Part shown: piece after piece, positions 36,382 through 45,889 of the stretch | Numbering within the stretch: the stretch's first letter is position 1 | How the letters are laid out: each line of letters begins with the position of its first letter | Source of the DNA: Methyloversatilis sp. XJ19-49 | GTDB taxonomy: Bacteria > Pseudomonadota > Gammaproteobacteria > Burkholderiales > Rhodocyclaceae | DNA: 64,000 nt | Assembly (NCBI RefSeq): GCF_024580145.1 | Contig: NZ_JANINI010000005.1 | Coordinates: 62,001-126,000, forward strand | Direction of reading: 5' to 3' | Made by a program: the position numbers and the translations under genes | The notes under the pieces: generated by a model | Database searches by the model: none | Told to the model about the DNA's origin: nothing | Seen by the model: only the letters and a program-made list of their open reading frames with translations

Positions 36382-36777
36382 ATGAGCGCTCTACCGCACA
36401 TTGACGCCACCGCTTTGTCGATTGCCGATTCACCGGCGAACGAGGTCCTGTCGACACGCCATGCCGATGACGCATTGCGCGACGGGAGCCGCGCCCCGCG
36501 CAGTTTCACCATCATCGGCGCAACCGCGAATGGCAAGCCATTCCGACCCAGCGATTGGTGCGACCGTCTGTGCGGCGTGATGTCGTCGTTCGGCAGCCAG
36601 CGCAAGATGCGCTACTCGCCATTTGTGCGGCCAGGGTGCTGGATCACCGGGGAAAAGTGTGTTTTCGTCGATGCGCGGCTGTATGACCTCGAACCGCTGG
36701 CCTACAATTTCCTGATGCACTTCGCGCGCGACAACGGCTTGCGCGTCGACTATCAGGTCAGCGACACGCTGCCCTGA
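36382..36777 (+). CDS. DUF3579 domain protein
   Basis: A 131-residue protein with the DUF3579 core in its C-terminal two thirds: FTIIGATANGKPFRPSDWCD, RLCGVMSSFGSQRKMRYSPF, then CVFVDARLYDLEPLAYNFLM and HFARDNGL. The function is unknown. The family is common in betaproteobacteria, typically near argF/rpsT/murJ as here. The ATG at 36382 is preferred; a TTG at 36286 would add an AT-rich, unlikely N-terminus. It converges on rpsT across a shared terminator. Confidence 0.85.
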   Translation: MSALPHIDATALSIADSPANEVLSTRHADDALRDGSRAPRSFTIIGATANGKPFRPSDWCDRLCGVMSSFGSQRKMRYSPFVRPGCWITGEKCVFVDARLYDLEPLAYNFLMHFARDNGLRVDYQVSDTLP

Positions 36778-36922
36778 CGTTCACGGCCGCGATCGGCCCG
36801 GGTCGTCCGGAATGCGGACGGAAAGTGAGCACGGGAGTCCACGACAACGTACGAATTCCGGATCGATCATCCGGATGACCCGCCCGAAACCTCAGAGCGT
36901 CGCTCCGGAAAAGCTGCGGGAT

Positions 36923-36958
36923 AAAAAAAAGCCGACCCCAAGGTCGGCTTTTTCTTTT
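36923..36958. terminator. Bidirectional terminator between DUF3579 gene and rpsT
   Basis: The stem GCCGACC / GGTCGGC, extended by A-run/T-run pairing, has a 4-base loop. A T-run follows the stem on both strands, so it can serve both convergent genes. Confidence 0.9.
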
Positions 36959-36968
36959 GTATCGAGGC

Positions 36969-37241
36969 TCAGGCCGCTGCGGCCATCGACTTGATCGCAC
37001 CTGACAGGCGGCTCTTGTGGCGAGCGGCCTTGTTCTTGTGAATGATGTTCTTGTCGGCGATGCTGTCGATCGTCGTCTGTGCCTTCAGGAAGATCGCCTG
37101 CGCGGCCTGCTTGTCACCGGCGAGAATCGCCTTGCGGACGTTCTTGATCGCCGTGCGAAGTTCAGAGCGCTGGCTCGTATTGTGATCGCGACGAACGTTT
37201 GCCTGACGGGCGCGCTTGCGTGCTTGTGCTGAATTGGCCAT
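36969..37241 (-). CDS. rpsT: 30S ribosomal protein S20
   Basis: A 90-residue, very basic helical protein ([20 protein letters not shown]), a primary 16S rRNA binder of the small subunit. The ATG at 37241 is the conserved start; the longer frame upstream is not coding. It is followed by a strong shared terminator and is divergent from murJ. Confidence 0.97.
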   Translation of the reverse strand: MANSAQARKRARQANVRRDHNTSQRSELRTAIKNVRKAILAGDKQAAQAIFLKAQTTIDSIADKNIIHKNKAARHKSRLSGAIKSMAAAA

Positions 37242-37382
37242 GTTGCGAACTCGTGTTCGGGAAAACACGCGAATATACATAAGCTCACAGTGCGGCGCAA
37301 GCCCCCTTTCGAGCTCCCGGGAGGCACGTTCGCGCTGCGCGCTCTGGTAAGGTGCGCGCTGACCCGGCATCGCCTTCTTTCG

Positions 37383-38921
37383 ATGAATCTGCTCCGCGCA
37401 CTCGCGACCGTCAGCAGCATGACCCTGCTGTCGCGCATCCTCGGCTTCGTACGCGACTTCTTCATCGCACGTGCTTTCGGTGCGGGTGCCGCGACCGACG
37501 CCTTCTTCGTCGCCTTCCGCCTGCCCAACCTGTTGCGCCGCATGTTCGCCGAAGGTGCGTTTTCGCAGGCCTTCGTGCCCATTCTCGGCGAGTACCGCAA
37601 TCGGCGCGGCACGGACGATACGCGGGCGCTGATCGATCGGGTGGCGACCCTGCTGGCGCTCATCGTCGCCGGCGTGACGCTGCTCGGCATCCTCGGCGCG
37701 CCGTGGCTGATCTACATATCCGCCCCGGGTTTCGCCGCCGACGCCGAAAAGTTCGACCTGACGGTCATGCTGACCCGCATCACCTTTCCCTACATCCTTT
37801 TCATGTCGCTGGTGGCCATGGCCGGCGGCGTGCTGAACACCTTCAGCCGTTTCGCGATACCGGCATTCACACCGGTACTGCTGAATCTGAGCTTCATCGG
37901 CATGAGCCTGTTCGCAGCACCCTTCTTCGATCCGCCGGTGCTGGCGCTCGCCTGGGCGGTATTCATCGGTGGCGTATTGCAGCTGGCGCTGCAGGTTCCG
38001 GCACTGATGCGCATCGGCATGCTGCCGCGCATCAGGCTCGATCTGCAGGACCCCGGCGTGCGGCGTGTCTTCAAGCTGATGCTGCCGGCCATCCTCGGCG
38101 TGTCGGTGTCGCAGATTTCATTGCTGATCAACACCATCTTCGCGTCCTTCCTCGAAAGCGGATCGGTGTCGTGGCTGTATTACGCCGATCGCCTGATGGA
38201 ATTTCCGGCCGGTCTGCTCGGCGTGGCGCTGGGTACCATCCTGCTGCCGTCGCTGTCGCGCAGTCACGCCGACGGAAACACCGGTGAATTTTCCGGCCTG
38301 CTCGACTGGGGCCTGCGGCTGACCCTGATGCTCACGCTGCCTGCTGCACTGGCGCTCGCCCTGCTCGCCACGCCGCTGGTGGCCACGCTGTTCCACCACG
38401 GCCAGTTCACGGCGCACGATGTGCTGCAGACGCGCAACGCGCTGGTCGCCTACAGCGTCGGACTGTCCGGGCTGATCCTGGTGAAAGTGCTCGCCCCCGG
38501 CTTCTATTCGCGCCAGGACATCCGCACGCCGGTGAAAATTGCGCTCGGGGTGCTGGTGCTGACGCAACTGATGAACCTCGCCTTCATCAAACCGCTGGCG
38601 CACGCCGGGCTGGCGTTGTCGATCGGTCTCGCATCGCTGGTCAACGCCGCGCTGCTGTATCGCGGCCTGCGGCGCATCGGCGCCTATCTGCCGGCACCCG
38701 GATGGGCCGCTTTCTGGCTGAAGATCCTGATCGCGCTTTCGGTCATGGGCGGCGTGCTGTACTTCAGCGCCGATTTCGCGGGCGACTGGCTGCGCGCAGG
38801 TACGATAACGCGCATCCTGAACCTAGCCTGGATTGTTCTGGCGGGCGCGGGCAGCTATTTCGCCACGCTGTTTGCACTGGGTTTCCGGCTGCGCGATTTT
38901 TCGCGTCGCGCAACATCCTGA
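37383..38921 (+). CDS. murJ: Lipid II flippase MurJ
   Basis: A 512-residue inner-membrane protein of the MOP/MviN superfamily with 14 expected transmembrane segments, which flips lipid II for peptidoglycan synthesis. The N-terminus [20 protein letters not shown] followed by [15 protein letters not shown] is diagnostic; further motifs include [20 protein letters not shown]. The ATG at 37383 was chosen over an upstream ATG at 37290 because family members start here. The rpsT-murJ adjacency is common in betaproteobacteria. Confidence 0.96.
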   Translation: MNLLRALATVSSMTLLSRILGFVRDFFIARAFGAGAATDAFFVAFRLPNLLRRMFAEGAFSQAFVPILGEYRNRRGTDDTRALIDRVATLLALIVAGVTLLGILGAPWLIYISAPGFAADAEKFDLTVMLTRITFPYILFMSLVAMAGGVLNTFSRFAIPAFTPVLLNLSFIGMSLFAAPFFDPPVLALAWAVFIGGVLQLALQVPALMRIGMLPRIRLDLQDPGVRRVFKLMLPAILGVSVSQISLLINTIFASFLESGSVSWLYYADRLMEFPAGLLGVALGTILLPSLSRSHADGNTGEFSGLLDWGLRLTLMLTLPAALALALLATPLVATLFHHGQFTAHDVLQTRNALVAYSVGLSGLILVKVLAPGFYSRQDIRTPVKIALGVLVLTQLMNLAFIKPLAHAGLALSIGLASLVNAALLYRGLRRIGAYLPAPGWAAFWLKILIALSVMGGVLYFSADFAGDWLRAGTITRILNLAWIVLAGAGSYFATLFALGFRLRDFSRRATS

Positions 38922-38934
38922 CTGGAGGGCACGC

Positions 38935-39561
38935 ATGAAACTGACGAGCAAGAACTTCGCGGACAAAGGCCGCATTCCGGGCGAAAACGCCTTCTGCATT
39001 CCGGCCGCCACCGGCCACGTCTGCCTGGGCGCCAATCGCAACCCGCATCTGGCCTGGTCCGGCCTGCCGACCGGAACGCGGTCGCTGGTGCTGATCTGCA
39101 ACGATCCGGACGTACCGACCCGGCCGGACGATGTGAATCAGGAAGGACGCACCGTGCCGGCCAGTCTGCCGCGCACCGATTTTTCGCACTGGGTGCTGGT
39201 GGATCTCGCTCCGTCAGGGGAAATCGCCGAAGGCGAATTCTCGTCCGACGTGACGCCGTGCGGCAAGCGGGGCCCGACCGGGCCGCACGGCACGCGCCAG
39301 GGCATCAATGACTACACGGCGTGGTTTTCCGGCGACGAGCAGATGAAGGGCGACTACTACGGCTACGACGGTCCCTGCCCGCCGTGGAATGACGAAATCC
39401 TGCATCACTACGTGTTCACGCTGTACGCGCTGGACATCGAGCGGCTGCCGGTTGACGGACGTTTCACCGCCGCCGATGCACTCAAGGCCATGGCTGGCCG
39501 GGTGCTCGGGGAAGCGAAGCTGACCGGCGTGTACTCGCTTAACCCGGCAGTCGCCGGCTGA
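38935..39561 (+). CDS. YbhB/YbcL family PEBP-like protein
   Basis: A 208-residue phosphatidylethanolamine-binding-protein (Raf kinase inhibitor-like) family member. The signature region is LVLICNDPDVPTRPDDVN, then FSHWVLVDLAP and the anion-binding YDGPCPPWNDEILHHYVFTL. It lacks a signal peptide. The ATG is preceded by GGAGGG at good spacing. It lies 13 bp after murJ and may be cotranscribed with it. Ligand and role in bacteria are unknown. Confidence 0.92.
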   Translation: MKLTSKNFADKGRIPGENAFCIPAATGHVCLGANRNPHLAWSGLPTGTRSLVLICNDPDVPTRPDDVNQEGRTVPASLPRTDFSHWVLVDLAPSGEIAEGEFSSDVTPCGKRGPTGPHGTRQGINDYTAWFSGDEQMKGDYYGYDGPCPPWNDEILHHYVFTLYALDIERLPVDGRFTAADALKAMAGRVLGEAKLTGVYSLNPAVAG

Positions 39562-39568
39562 CGCACCC

Positions 39569-40738
39569 TCAGGCCTCGTCCGGCTCCGGATCGTCGACCG
39601 CCGCGTCGCGCTGCGCGCGGATGCCGGCGATCACGTCAGCCGGCGCCGCAGCCGCGATGCGCGGTGTCGCGTATTCGACGTCGCCGCACTGCGCGCGGTG
39701 GCGCAGCGCATGGTCGATCAGCACCAGCGCCAGCATGGCTTCGGCCACCGGCGTCGCGCGGATACCGACACACGGATCGTGACGGCCGTGCGTGTTGACG
39801 ATGACCGGGTTGCCCGCCTTGTCGATCGAATGGCGGTCGAGCCGGATGCTCGACGTCGGCTTGATGGCGATCGATACGCGCACGTCCTGTCCGGTCGAAA
39901 TGCCACCAAGCACACCGCCGGCGTTGTTCGACAGATAGCCCTGCGGCGACATTTCGTCCGAATGTTCGGTGCCGCGCTGCTCGACACTCGCAAAACCGGC
40001 GCCGATTTCGACACCCTTGACCGCATTGATGCCCATCATGGCGTGCGCGATATCGGCATCAAGCCGGTCGTAAACCGGCTCGCCCCAGCCAACCGGCACA
40101 CCGGATGCCATGACATCGATGCGCGCGCCGCAGGAATCGCCCGACTTGCGCAGTGCGTCCATGAAAGCCTCAAGTTCGGGCACGATGGCCGCGTCGGGGG
40201 CAAAGAAGGGGTTGTCGGCAATTGCCGTGCGGTCACGGTACGCGATGCGGAGCGGACCGAGCTGACTCATCCAGCCGTGGATGTCGATGCCGTGTCGCTC
40301 CTTCAGCCACTTGCGCGCGATCGCGCCGGCCGCCACGCGCACCGCGGTCTCGCGCGCCGACGAACGACCGCCGCCGCGGTGGTCGCGGATGCCGTACTTC
40401 TGCCAGTAGGCGTAGTCGGCATGCCCCGGGCGGAAGGTTTCGGCAATGTTGCCGTAGTCCTTCGAACGCTGGTCCTGGTTGCGGATCAGCAACGCGATCG
40501 GCGCGCCGGTCGTAATGCCCTCGAACACACCTGACAGGATTTCCACTTCATCCGGCTCGCGCCGCTGCGTCACGTGACGCGATGTGCCGGGCTTGCGCCG
40601 ATCAAGTTCATGCTGGATGTCGGCAGCAGTCAGCGCCAGCCCCGGCGGGCAGCCATCGACCACGCAGCCGATGGCCGGGCCGTGCGATTCACCGAAGGAC
40701 GTGACACAGAACAGCGTGCCCAAAGTGTTGCCGGACAT
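39569..40738 (-). CDS. aroC: Chorismate synthase
   Basis: Catalyses the last common step of the shikimate pathway, EPSP to chorismate, with reduced FMN. It has 389 residues starting [20 protein letters not shown]. Family signatures include [40 protein letters not shown] and [21 protein letters not shown] short acidic C-terminal tail follows the core. It is divergent from the membrane protein at 40833 and convergent with the PEBP gene. Confidence 0.97.
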   Translation of the reverse strand: MSGNTLGTLFCVTSFGESHGPAIGCVVDGCPPGLALTAADIQHELDRRKPGTSRHVTQRREPDEVEILSGVFEGITTGAPIALLIRNQDQRSKDYGNIAETFRPGHADYAYWQKYGIRDHRGGGRSSARETAVRVAAGAIARKWLKERHGIDIHGWMSQLGPLRIAYRDRTAIADNPFFAPDAAIVPELEAFMDALRKSGDSCGARIDVMASGVPVGWGEPVYDRLDADIAHAMMGINAVKGVEIGAGFASVEQRGTEHSDEMSPQGYLSNNAGGVLGGISTGQDVRVSIAIKPTSSIRLDRHSIDKAGNPVIVNTHGRHDPCVGIRATPVAEAMLALVLIDHALRHRAQCGDVEYATPRIAAAAPADVIAGIRAQRDAAVDDPEPDEA

Positions 40739-40832
40739 GGGAAAACCCGCGATTTTTCAAGGCCCGGAGTTTACCATGCGCCCCGGTTGCGCCTTTCCGG
40801 CGCACACCACCCGTGATTGCACCCGCCTCGCC

Positions 40833-41492
40833 ATGACGCAACGCTTCGCCCTCATCATCGTGCTCACCATCGTCGCGGGCCTGTGGCTCGACGGGCAGGC
40901 CTGCGCCTGGGCACAACCGGTGGTGTCCATCTGGACCTGGATGCTGTTCGCCCTGCTGTGCTGGCGCGCCGATGCCGACCATCGCCGGCTGTGGCTGGTC
41001 TGCCTGGCGTGGGCGACCTTCGGCGAAATCGTGCTCGCGCTGGTCTGGGGGCTGTACGAATACCGGCTCGGCAATCTGCCGCTGTTCGTGCCGCCCGGCC
41101 ATGTACTGCTGTTCGCGCTCGGCATGTGGCTCACCGAGCGGCTGCCCGCTTCACTGCCGGACGCCGTTCCGGCGCTGGGCGCCGGTCTGGTCCTGTCCTT
41201 CGCATGGCTGGAAGCCGACACCATCAGTCTGCTGCTGTTCGCCTTCTTCCTGCTGTGCATCCGGTACGGTCCGTCACCCCGGCTGTACGGCACCATGTTC
41301 GCACTTGCACTGCTGATGGAACTGTACGGCACCGCGATGGGCAACTGGACCTGGGCGCTGCTCGTTCCGGGGCTGCCGTTTACCGCAGCCAATCCACCGA
41401 TCGCAGCCGGTGCGTTCTATTGCATGCTGGACTGGCTGGCGGGGCTTGCGATGCGTCGGGACGACGACGCCGCGACGGTCGAGGCGCGCTGA
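40833..41492 (+). CDS. Multi-pass inner-membrane protein of unknown function
   Basis: A 219-residue, strongly hydrophobic protein with about six to seven predicted membrane segments (for example RFALIIVLTIVAGLWLD, HVLLFALGMWLTERLP, LLLFAFFLLCIRYG). Its short acidic/basic C-terminal tail is probably cytoplasmic. Trp-rich loops and a buried Glu (LMELYGTAMGNWTW) recall membrane proteins of carotenoid or lipid metabolism, but I do not recognise the family. The ATG at 40833 starts the first hydrophobic segment; longer upstream frames overlap aroC. It converges on the SDR gene. Confidence 0.75.
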   Translation: MTQRFALIIVLTIVAGLWLDGQACAWAQPVVSIWTWMLFALLCWRADADHRRLWLVCLAWATFGEIVLALVWGLYEYRLGNLPLFVPPGHVLLFALGMWLTERLPASLPDAVPALGAGLVLSFAWLEADTISLLLFAFFLLCIRYGPSPRLYGTMFALALLMELYGTAMGNWTWALLVPGLPFTAANPPIAAGAFYCMLDWLAGLAMRRDDDAATVEAR

Positions 41493-41510
41493 GCCCCGAG
41501 TCGGTGGGCG

Positions 41511-42290
41511 TCAAAGCCCGGTCATTCGCCGTACTGCGGCGAAATACATCCGGTAGGGCAGCAGTCGCAGCAGCAGCAGCCAGCGCGTGAAGCGGTGCGG
41601 AAAGTGGATGTGGAAGTCGCCGCGGGCGAGGCCGTTCAGGATATGCCCCGCCGCTTCGTCGGAGGAAATGAGGGCCGGCATCTTGAAGTCGTTCTGAGCG
41701 GTCAGCGGTGTTTCGACGAAGCCGGGGCAGACCAGATGCACGCCCAGCCCGCGCGGCCGCACGTCCATGAAGAGCGTTTCGGCGAAATTGATCAGCGCCG
41801 CCTTGGTCGCACCGTAGATGATGGCCTTCGGCAGGCCGCGATAACCCGCCACGCTGGACAGGATGACCATCGCACCCGACTGCGCGGCGAGCATGCCGGG
41901 CAGCACTGCGGCACAGCCCTTCATGACGGCGGCGACATTGGTGTTCAGCGTGGCGTCGATGTCGGCCGGATCCAGTTCCCAGGCACGCACCGCCTGATAG
42001 CGAGCGGCGACGAACAGCACGGCATCGATGCCGCCCCAGCGCGCGGTCAGCGTGGCGGCCGCATGCGCCAGTGCGTCGGGTTCGGCCACGTCGAGCGGCA
42101 GCACCACGGCCTGGGGAGACAGCGAACCCAGCTGCGCGAGCTTGTCCGCACTGCGCGCCGACAACGCCACCCGGGCGCCGTCGGCCATCAGCCGTCGCGC
42201 CAGCGCTTCGCCGATGCCGGACGATGCGCCGATGAGCCAGACGCGTTTGCCCGACCAGTCGGCCAGCGGCGGATTCAGCGGCGCAAACAT
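41511..42290 (-). CDS. Short-chain dehydrogenase/reductase (photo-oxidative stress cluster)
   Basis: A 259-residue classical SDR: the nucleotide-binding GASSGIGEALARRL, the NTNVAAVMKG segment, the catalytic Ser in VILSSVAGYRG and the Y-x3-K pair in IIYGATKAALINFAE. The C-terminus is hydrophobic (RWLLLLRLLPYRMYFAAVRR), suggesting membrane association and a lipid-like substrate. It is the last of seven genes (47936 to 41511) that all overlap by 1-4 bases; its ATG overlaps the DUF3833 stop (TGATG). Confidence 0.92.
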   Translation of the reverse strand: MFAPLNPPLADWSGKRVWLIGASSGIGEALARRLMADGARVALSARSADKLAQLGSLSPQAVVLPLDVAEPDALAHAAATLTARWGGIDAVLFVAARYQAVRAWELDPADIDATLNTNVAAVMKGCAAVLPGMLAAQSGAMVILSSVAGYRGLPKAIIYGATKAALINFAETLFMDVRPRGLGVHLVCPGFVETPLTAQNDFKMPALISSDEAAGHILNGLARGDFHIHFPHRFTRWLLLLRLLPYRMYFAAVRRMTGL

Positions 42291-42841
42291 CAGGGCGCGC
42301 CGCGAGTGAACGACAGCGTCACCTCGCCGAGGTGGAAGCCGAATTTGCTCATTGCCGAGCGGTTGAGCATCACCTTGTCGTCGATCATGTACATCCAGTC
42401 GTCGAAGTCGACGTTGTAGACGCTGCCATCGACCGGCAACGCCAGCACGTAACGCCAGCGCAGCGCACTGCCGCTTGCCTCGCCGGTCGCTTCGCCGACG
42501 ACATCGTCGGCACGGCCAATGTAGCGCCCGTTGCCCAGATCCCTGATGGTCCACACGCGGCGGCTGGTCGTGCCGTCGCTCCATGAAAAGTGTTCGTCCA
42601 GCGTGCCGGTGTCGCCTTCCCAGCGCGCCTCGATGCGCACCGTGAACCGCTTGATCACCTCGCCGCCTCGGTCCTGGAACATGCCCCAGCCATTGACCGT
42701 GCCGTTGAAGTAGGTGCGCAGGTCCATGACAGGCTTCTGCCCTGCATAACGATCGACCGCCACGCCGCCACATCCGGCCACCAGTACGGCAGCGCACAAC
42801 GCACCGATGAAGCTCCGCATCCGCCAGAACATCGATTTCAC
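42290..42841 (-). CDS. DUF3833 family lipoprotein
   Basis: A 183-residue lipoprotein with a signal peptide ending in the lipobox LVAGC (SFIGALCAAVLVAGC). The body matches DUF3833 (DLRTYFNGTVNGWGMFQDRG, then WTIRDLGNGRYIGRADDVVG and DDWMYMIDDKVMLNRSAMSK). It has a lipocalin-like beta pattern and probably sits in the outer membrane. The family co-occurs with SDR, CFA-synthase-like and chalcone-isomerase-like genes. It overlaps the MFS gene by 4 bases. Confidence 0.88.
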   Translation of the reverse strand: MKSMFWRMRSFIGALCAAVLVAGCGGVAVDRYAGQKPVMDLRTYFNGTVNGWGMFQDRGGEVIKRFTVRIEARWEGDTGTLDEHFSWSDGTTSRRVWTIRDLGNGRYIGRADDVVGEATGEASGSALRWRYVLALPVDGSVYNVDFDDWMYMIDDKVMLNRSAMSKFGFHLGEVTLSFTRGAP

Positions 42842-44154
42842 GATTTCAGTCCTCCGTATTCGGCTTCGGTTGCCATGTCCGTTCCCGCTGGGTTGTTCAA
42901 TTCGGGTTCCACTCCCGGTTCAAGCCAGTCCGCATGGCGCCACAGCAGCACGCAGGCGGCTGCCTTGAGCACCAACGGCACCAGCCCATAGACCGCAGCC
43001 AGCGCCAGTCGTGCATCGGCATCGGTGGCGCCCGGCTGATAGCCGAGCACGCCCAGCAGCGGCAGTGCCAGACCGGCTGCCAGCGCCAGATTCATCTTGG
43101 TGACGAAGTTCCACACGCCGAAGCTGCCGCCAGCCGACAGCGGTTCATCGCGCCGGCCGACCAGACCGGCCACCAGCGCCGCCGGCAACGCGAGGTCGGC
43201 ACCGAGTGCGATGCCCGAAGCTGCACAGATCAGCATGAAGGCCACGTCATCACCGGGGCCGAGCGTGAACGCCCACGCGAAGACCGATATCGCGAGCACC
43301 ATCGACGCTGCCCAGCTGCGCGCGCGGCCGTAGCGGTCCGACAGGCGTGTCCACAAGGGCAGCGCCAGCACGCCGGCGACGAAGTACAGCGCGAGAAACA
43401 GTCCTTCCCGCTCCGCTGCGCCAAGCACGTCGGCGATGAAGAACAACACGAGGGTGGCCGGAATCGCCGACGCGATCCCGTTGAGCGCAAACACCGCGAG
43501 CAGGCGACGGAAGCGCCGGTTCTGCAGCACCTCGCCCAGCACTGCACGCAGCGGCTCGTGCCGCATCGGCTGTACGCGGCTCGCCTCCGGCACGGCAAAC
43601 AGCGTGATGACGGCACTCACCGCCAGCAGCGGCAGCCAGTACAGCACCGCCTGCCACAGACCCTGCGCCGCATCCGGCGACAGCAAGCCCGGCGCGATGG
43701 ACGCCGCCACGACACCGACCAGCGCACAACCCTCGCGCACCGCGACCAGCCGGGTGCCCAGGGCCGGCGTCGCCGACAGTTCGGCGCCCCAGGCGTAATA
43801 GTTGATGGTGCTGATGCTGTAACCGGCATAGACCAACGCCAGCGCACCGATCAGCCAGAACACCGGATCGGTGCCTTCGGCCGGACGCACCAGTGCAAGC
43901 AGCCCGAGCGCCAGCGGCAGCAAGCCCATCCACACGAGGCGACGACGGCCACGCGCGCGATCACTGGCGGCGCCGATCAGCGGGTCGATCAGGGCGTCGA
44001 GCAGACGCGCTGCGAACAGCACGATGCCGAGCACGGTCAGCGATACACCGAAGCTGTCGGCGTACAGCTTCGGAATGTGTACGTAGATGGGCAATGCCGC
44101 GGCGGCCAGCGGTGCGCCGAGCACGCCATAGGCAAACAGGCGCGCAGATCTCAA
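42838..44154 (-). CDS. MFS transporter (GPH-like cation symporter family)
   Basis: A 438-residue, 12-helix major facilitator. The N-terminal part PIYVHIPKLYADSFGVSLTV and the loop SDRARGRRRLVWMGLLPLAL place it near the glycoside-pentoside-hexuronide:cation symporters. A second cytoplasmic loop motif, LSDRYGRARSWA, follows helix 8. In this gene cluster the cargo is more likely lipid-related than a sugar, but that is inference. The start overlaps the chalcone-isomerase-like gene by 4 bases. Confidence 0.9.
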   Translation of the reverse strand: MRSARLFAYGVLGAPLAAAALPIYVHIPKLYADSFGVSLTVLGIVLFAARLLDALIDPLIGAASDRARGRRRLVWMGLLPLALGLLALVRPAEGTDPVFWLIGALALVYAGYSISTINYYAWGAELSATPALGTRLVAVREGCALVGVVAASIAPGLLSPDAAQGLWQAVLYWLPLLAVSAVITLFAVPEASRVQPMRHEPLRAVLGEVLQNRRFRRLLAVFALNGIASAIPATLVLFFIADVLGAAEREGLFLALYFVAGVLALPLWTRLSDRYGRARSWAASMVLAISVFAWAFTLGPGDDVAFMLICAASGIALGADLALPAALVAGLVGRRDEPLSAGGSFGVWNFVTKMNLALAAGLALPLLGVLGYQPGATDADARLALAAVYGLVPLVLKAAACVLLWRHADWLEPGVEPELNNPAGTDMATEAEYGGLKS

Positions 44155-44675
44155 CTGGACGGGAGCGATTCGGCCAGCAGACGGGCGCGCAGCTTCGGCT
44201 CGCGGGTGCGGGCGTCAAGCCAGATGGCGAAGAAGGCATCGGACAGCGCCTTGTCTTCGATGGCCGGCAGTTCCACGCCCTGATGGAAAAAACGCGCGCT
44301 GCCATCCGTCATCTTCACGCCGGTCAGCACGTCGCCGTCCTTCACGTCGGGGAACACGCCGGTCAGGATGTCCTTCCAGCGCGCCAGACGCTTCTTGTCG
44401 CGTTCGCCCAGCCGCTTGATCTCGTCGATGCTGGCTTCGGCCAGCTTGTAGCCTTCGAACGAGCGGGCATAGCGGATGCTCAGCGCAAAACCGCCGTCCG
44501 GCGAATAGCTGCCACCGGTTGCCCACAAGGAGGCGTCATACAGCTTGAAGCCGAACCAGCGCATCTCACCCTTGCCGAGCGGTTTCAGGTCGGGCAGCAC
44601 GTCGCCGGCCCCCGCCAGAGGCTGGGCGGACGCGATGCCGGCGACCATCAACAACAAGGCAAGCACTCTGCGCAT
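44151..44675 (-). CDS. Chalcone isomerase-like periplasmic protein
   Basis: A 174-residue protein with a signal peptide (MRRVLALLLMVAGIASAQPL) and a chalcone-isomerase-like fold (GEMRWFGFKLYDASLWATGG, then SFEGYKLAEASIDEIKRLGE). Bacterial members are thought to bind fatty acids or hydrophobic ligands rather than to be flavonoid enzymes. GGAGA precedes the ATG. It overlaps the CFA-synthase-like gene by one base (TGATG) and the MFS gene by 4. Confidence 0.88.
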   Translation of the reverse strand: MRRVLALLLMVAGIASAQPLAGAGDVLPDLKPLGKGEMRWFGFKLYDASLWATGGSYSPDGGFALSIRYARSFEGYKLAEASIDEIKRLGERDKKRLARWKDILTGVFPDVKDGDVLTGVKMTDGSARFFHQGVELPAIEDKALSDAFFAIWLDARTREPKLRARLLAESLPSS

Positions 44676-45889
44676 CAGGTTTTCTCCAGATGAAATTGAT
44701 GAACATCGATCGAACCGGCACGGAAACCGGCTTCGCAATACGCCAGATAGAAGCGCCACAGCCGCTGGAAGCGACGATCGAAACCCAGCGCGCGCAAGGC
44801 GTCTGTGCGCGCTTCGAAGGTGGCGCGCCAGCGTGCCAGCGTCAGCGCGTAATCGAGCCCGAAGCGGAAGTCGTCGCGGACGTGCAAGCCGACCTTCTCC
44901 GCCTGCTGCACGAACACGCTGGGCGAGGGCAGCATGCCGCCCGGAAAAATATACTGCTGGATGAAGTCAGTTCCTTTACGGTAACGCGCAAACAGATCGT
45001 CTGCGATGCTGATCGTCTGGATAACCGCCTGACCACCGGACGCCAGCAGGCTGTCGAGCTTGGCGAAGTAGGTCGGCCACCAGCGCTCGCCGACGGCTTC
45101 GAGCATTTCGATCGATACGATGTGCGACGCCTTGCCGCGCAGGTCCCGGTAATCACGCAATTCACAGGTCGCGCGGTCGGCATAGCCGCCACGCTCTGCG
45201 CGCTGTCGCGCCCATGCGAGCTGTGCGGGAGACAGGGTCACACCATGCACGCGCGCACCGGCACGCTGCGCCGCGACCTCGGCAAAACCACCCCAGCCGC
45301 AACCGATCTCGATCACGCTGTCGTCGGCCGACAGCCCCATCACGCGCGCGATGCGCTGGTACTTGGCGAGTTGCGCTGCTTCCAGATCGCGCCGGGAGTC
45401 GCCTTCGTACAGAGCGCTCGAGTAGGTCATGCTGCCGTCCAGCCACAGACCGTAGAACTCGTTGCCCAGATCGTAGTGGGCAACGATGTTCCGGCGGCTG
45501 CCTCGTCGTGTGTTCGCGCGGCCGAGATGGCGCATGCGCGCAAACACCAGTGCCAGCAGGTTGCCGTGCACCGCGCGCTGCAGCGCGTCGCGGTTCTGGG
45601 CAAACAACGTCAGCACACGGCCGAGTTCGTCGGTATCCCACAGGCCGTCGAACCAGGCTTCGCCAAGACCGATGTCGCCGCGCGCGATCACGCGGTCGAA
45701 CACCCCCCAGTCGAGGATGCGCATTTCGACCGGCTGACCTCGGCCGCCGAAAGACACCATTTCTCCGTCCGGAAGAGACATCATCAGCCAGCCGTGCTCG
45801 ATGCGTTCGAGCAGCTTGAATACATGGCGCGCGGCCGATGGGAGCTTTCCGTGTCGCGCAAGCGCGACCATGGCATCCGGTTGGTTCAT
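44675..45889 (-). CDS. Cyclopropane-fatty-acyl-phospholipid synthase family methyltransferase
   Basis: A 404-residue SAM-dependent enzyme that methylates or cyclopropanates double bonds in membrane phospholipid acyl chains. The N-terminal lipid-binding part is followed by a Rossmann methyltransferase with the SAM loop VIEIGCGWGGFAEVAA and the conserved YDLGNEFYGLWLDGSMTYSS. A CfaB-like role in photo-oxidative stress is suggested by the cluster. The start at 45889 overlaps the DUF1365 gene by 4 bases (ATGA). Confidence 0.94.
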   Translation of the reverse strand: MNQPDAMVALARHGKLPSAARHVFKLLERIEHGWLMMSLPDGEMVSFGGRGQPVEMRILDWGVFDRVIARGDIGLGEAWFDGLWDTDELGRVLTLFAQNRDALQRAVHGNLLALVFARMRHLGRANTRRGSRRNIVAHYDLGNEFYGLWLDGSMTYSSALYEGDSRRDLEAAQLAKYQRIARVMGLSADDSVIEIGCGWGGFAEVAAQRAGARVHGVTLSPAQLAWARQRAERGGYADRATCELRDYRDLRGKASHIVSIEMLEAVGERWWPTYFAKLDSLLASGGQAVIQTISIADDLFARYRKGTDFIQQYIFPGGMLPSPSVFVQQAEKVGLHVRDDFRFGLDYALTLARWRATFEARTDALRALGFDRRFQRLWRFYLAYCEAGFRAGSIDVHQFHLEKT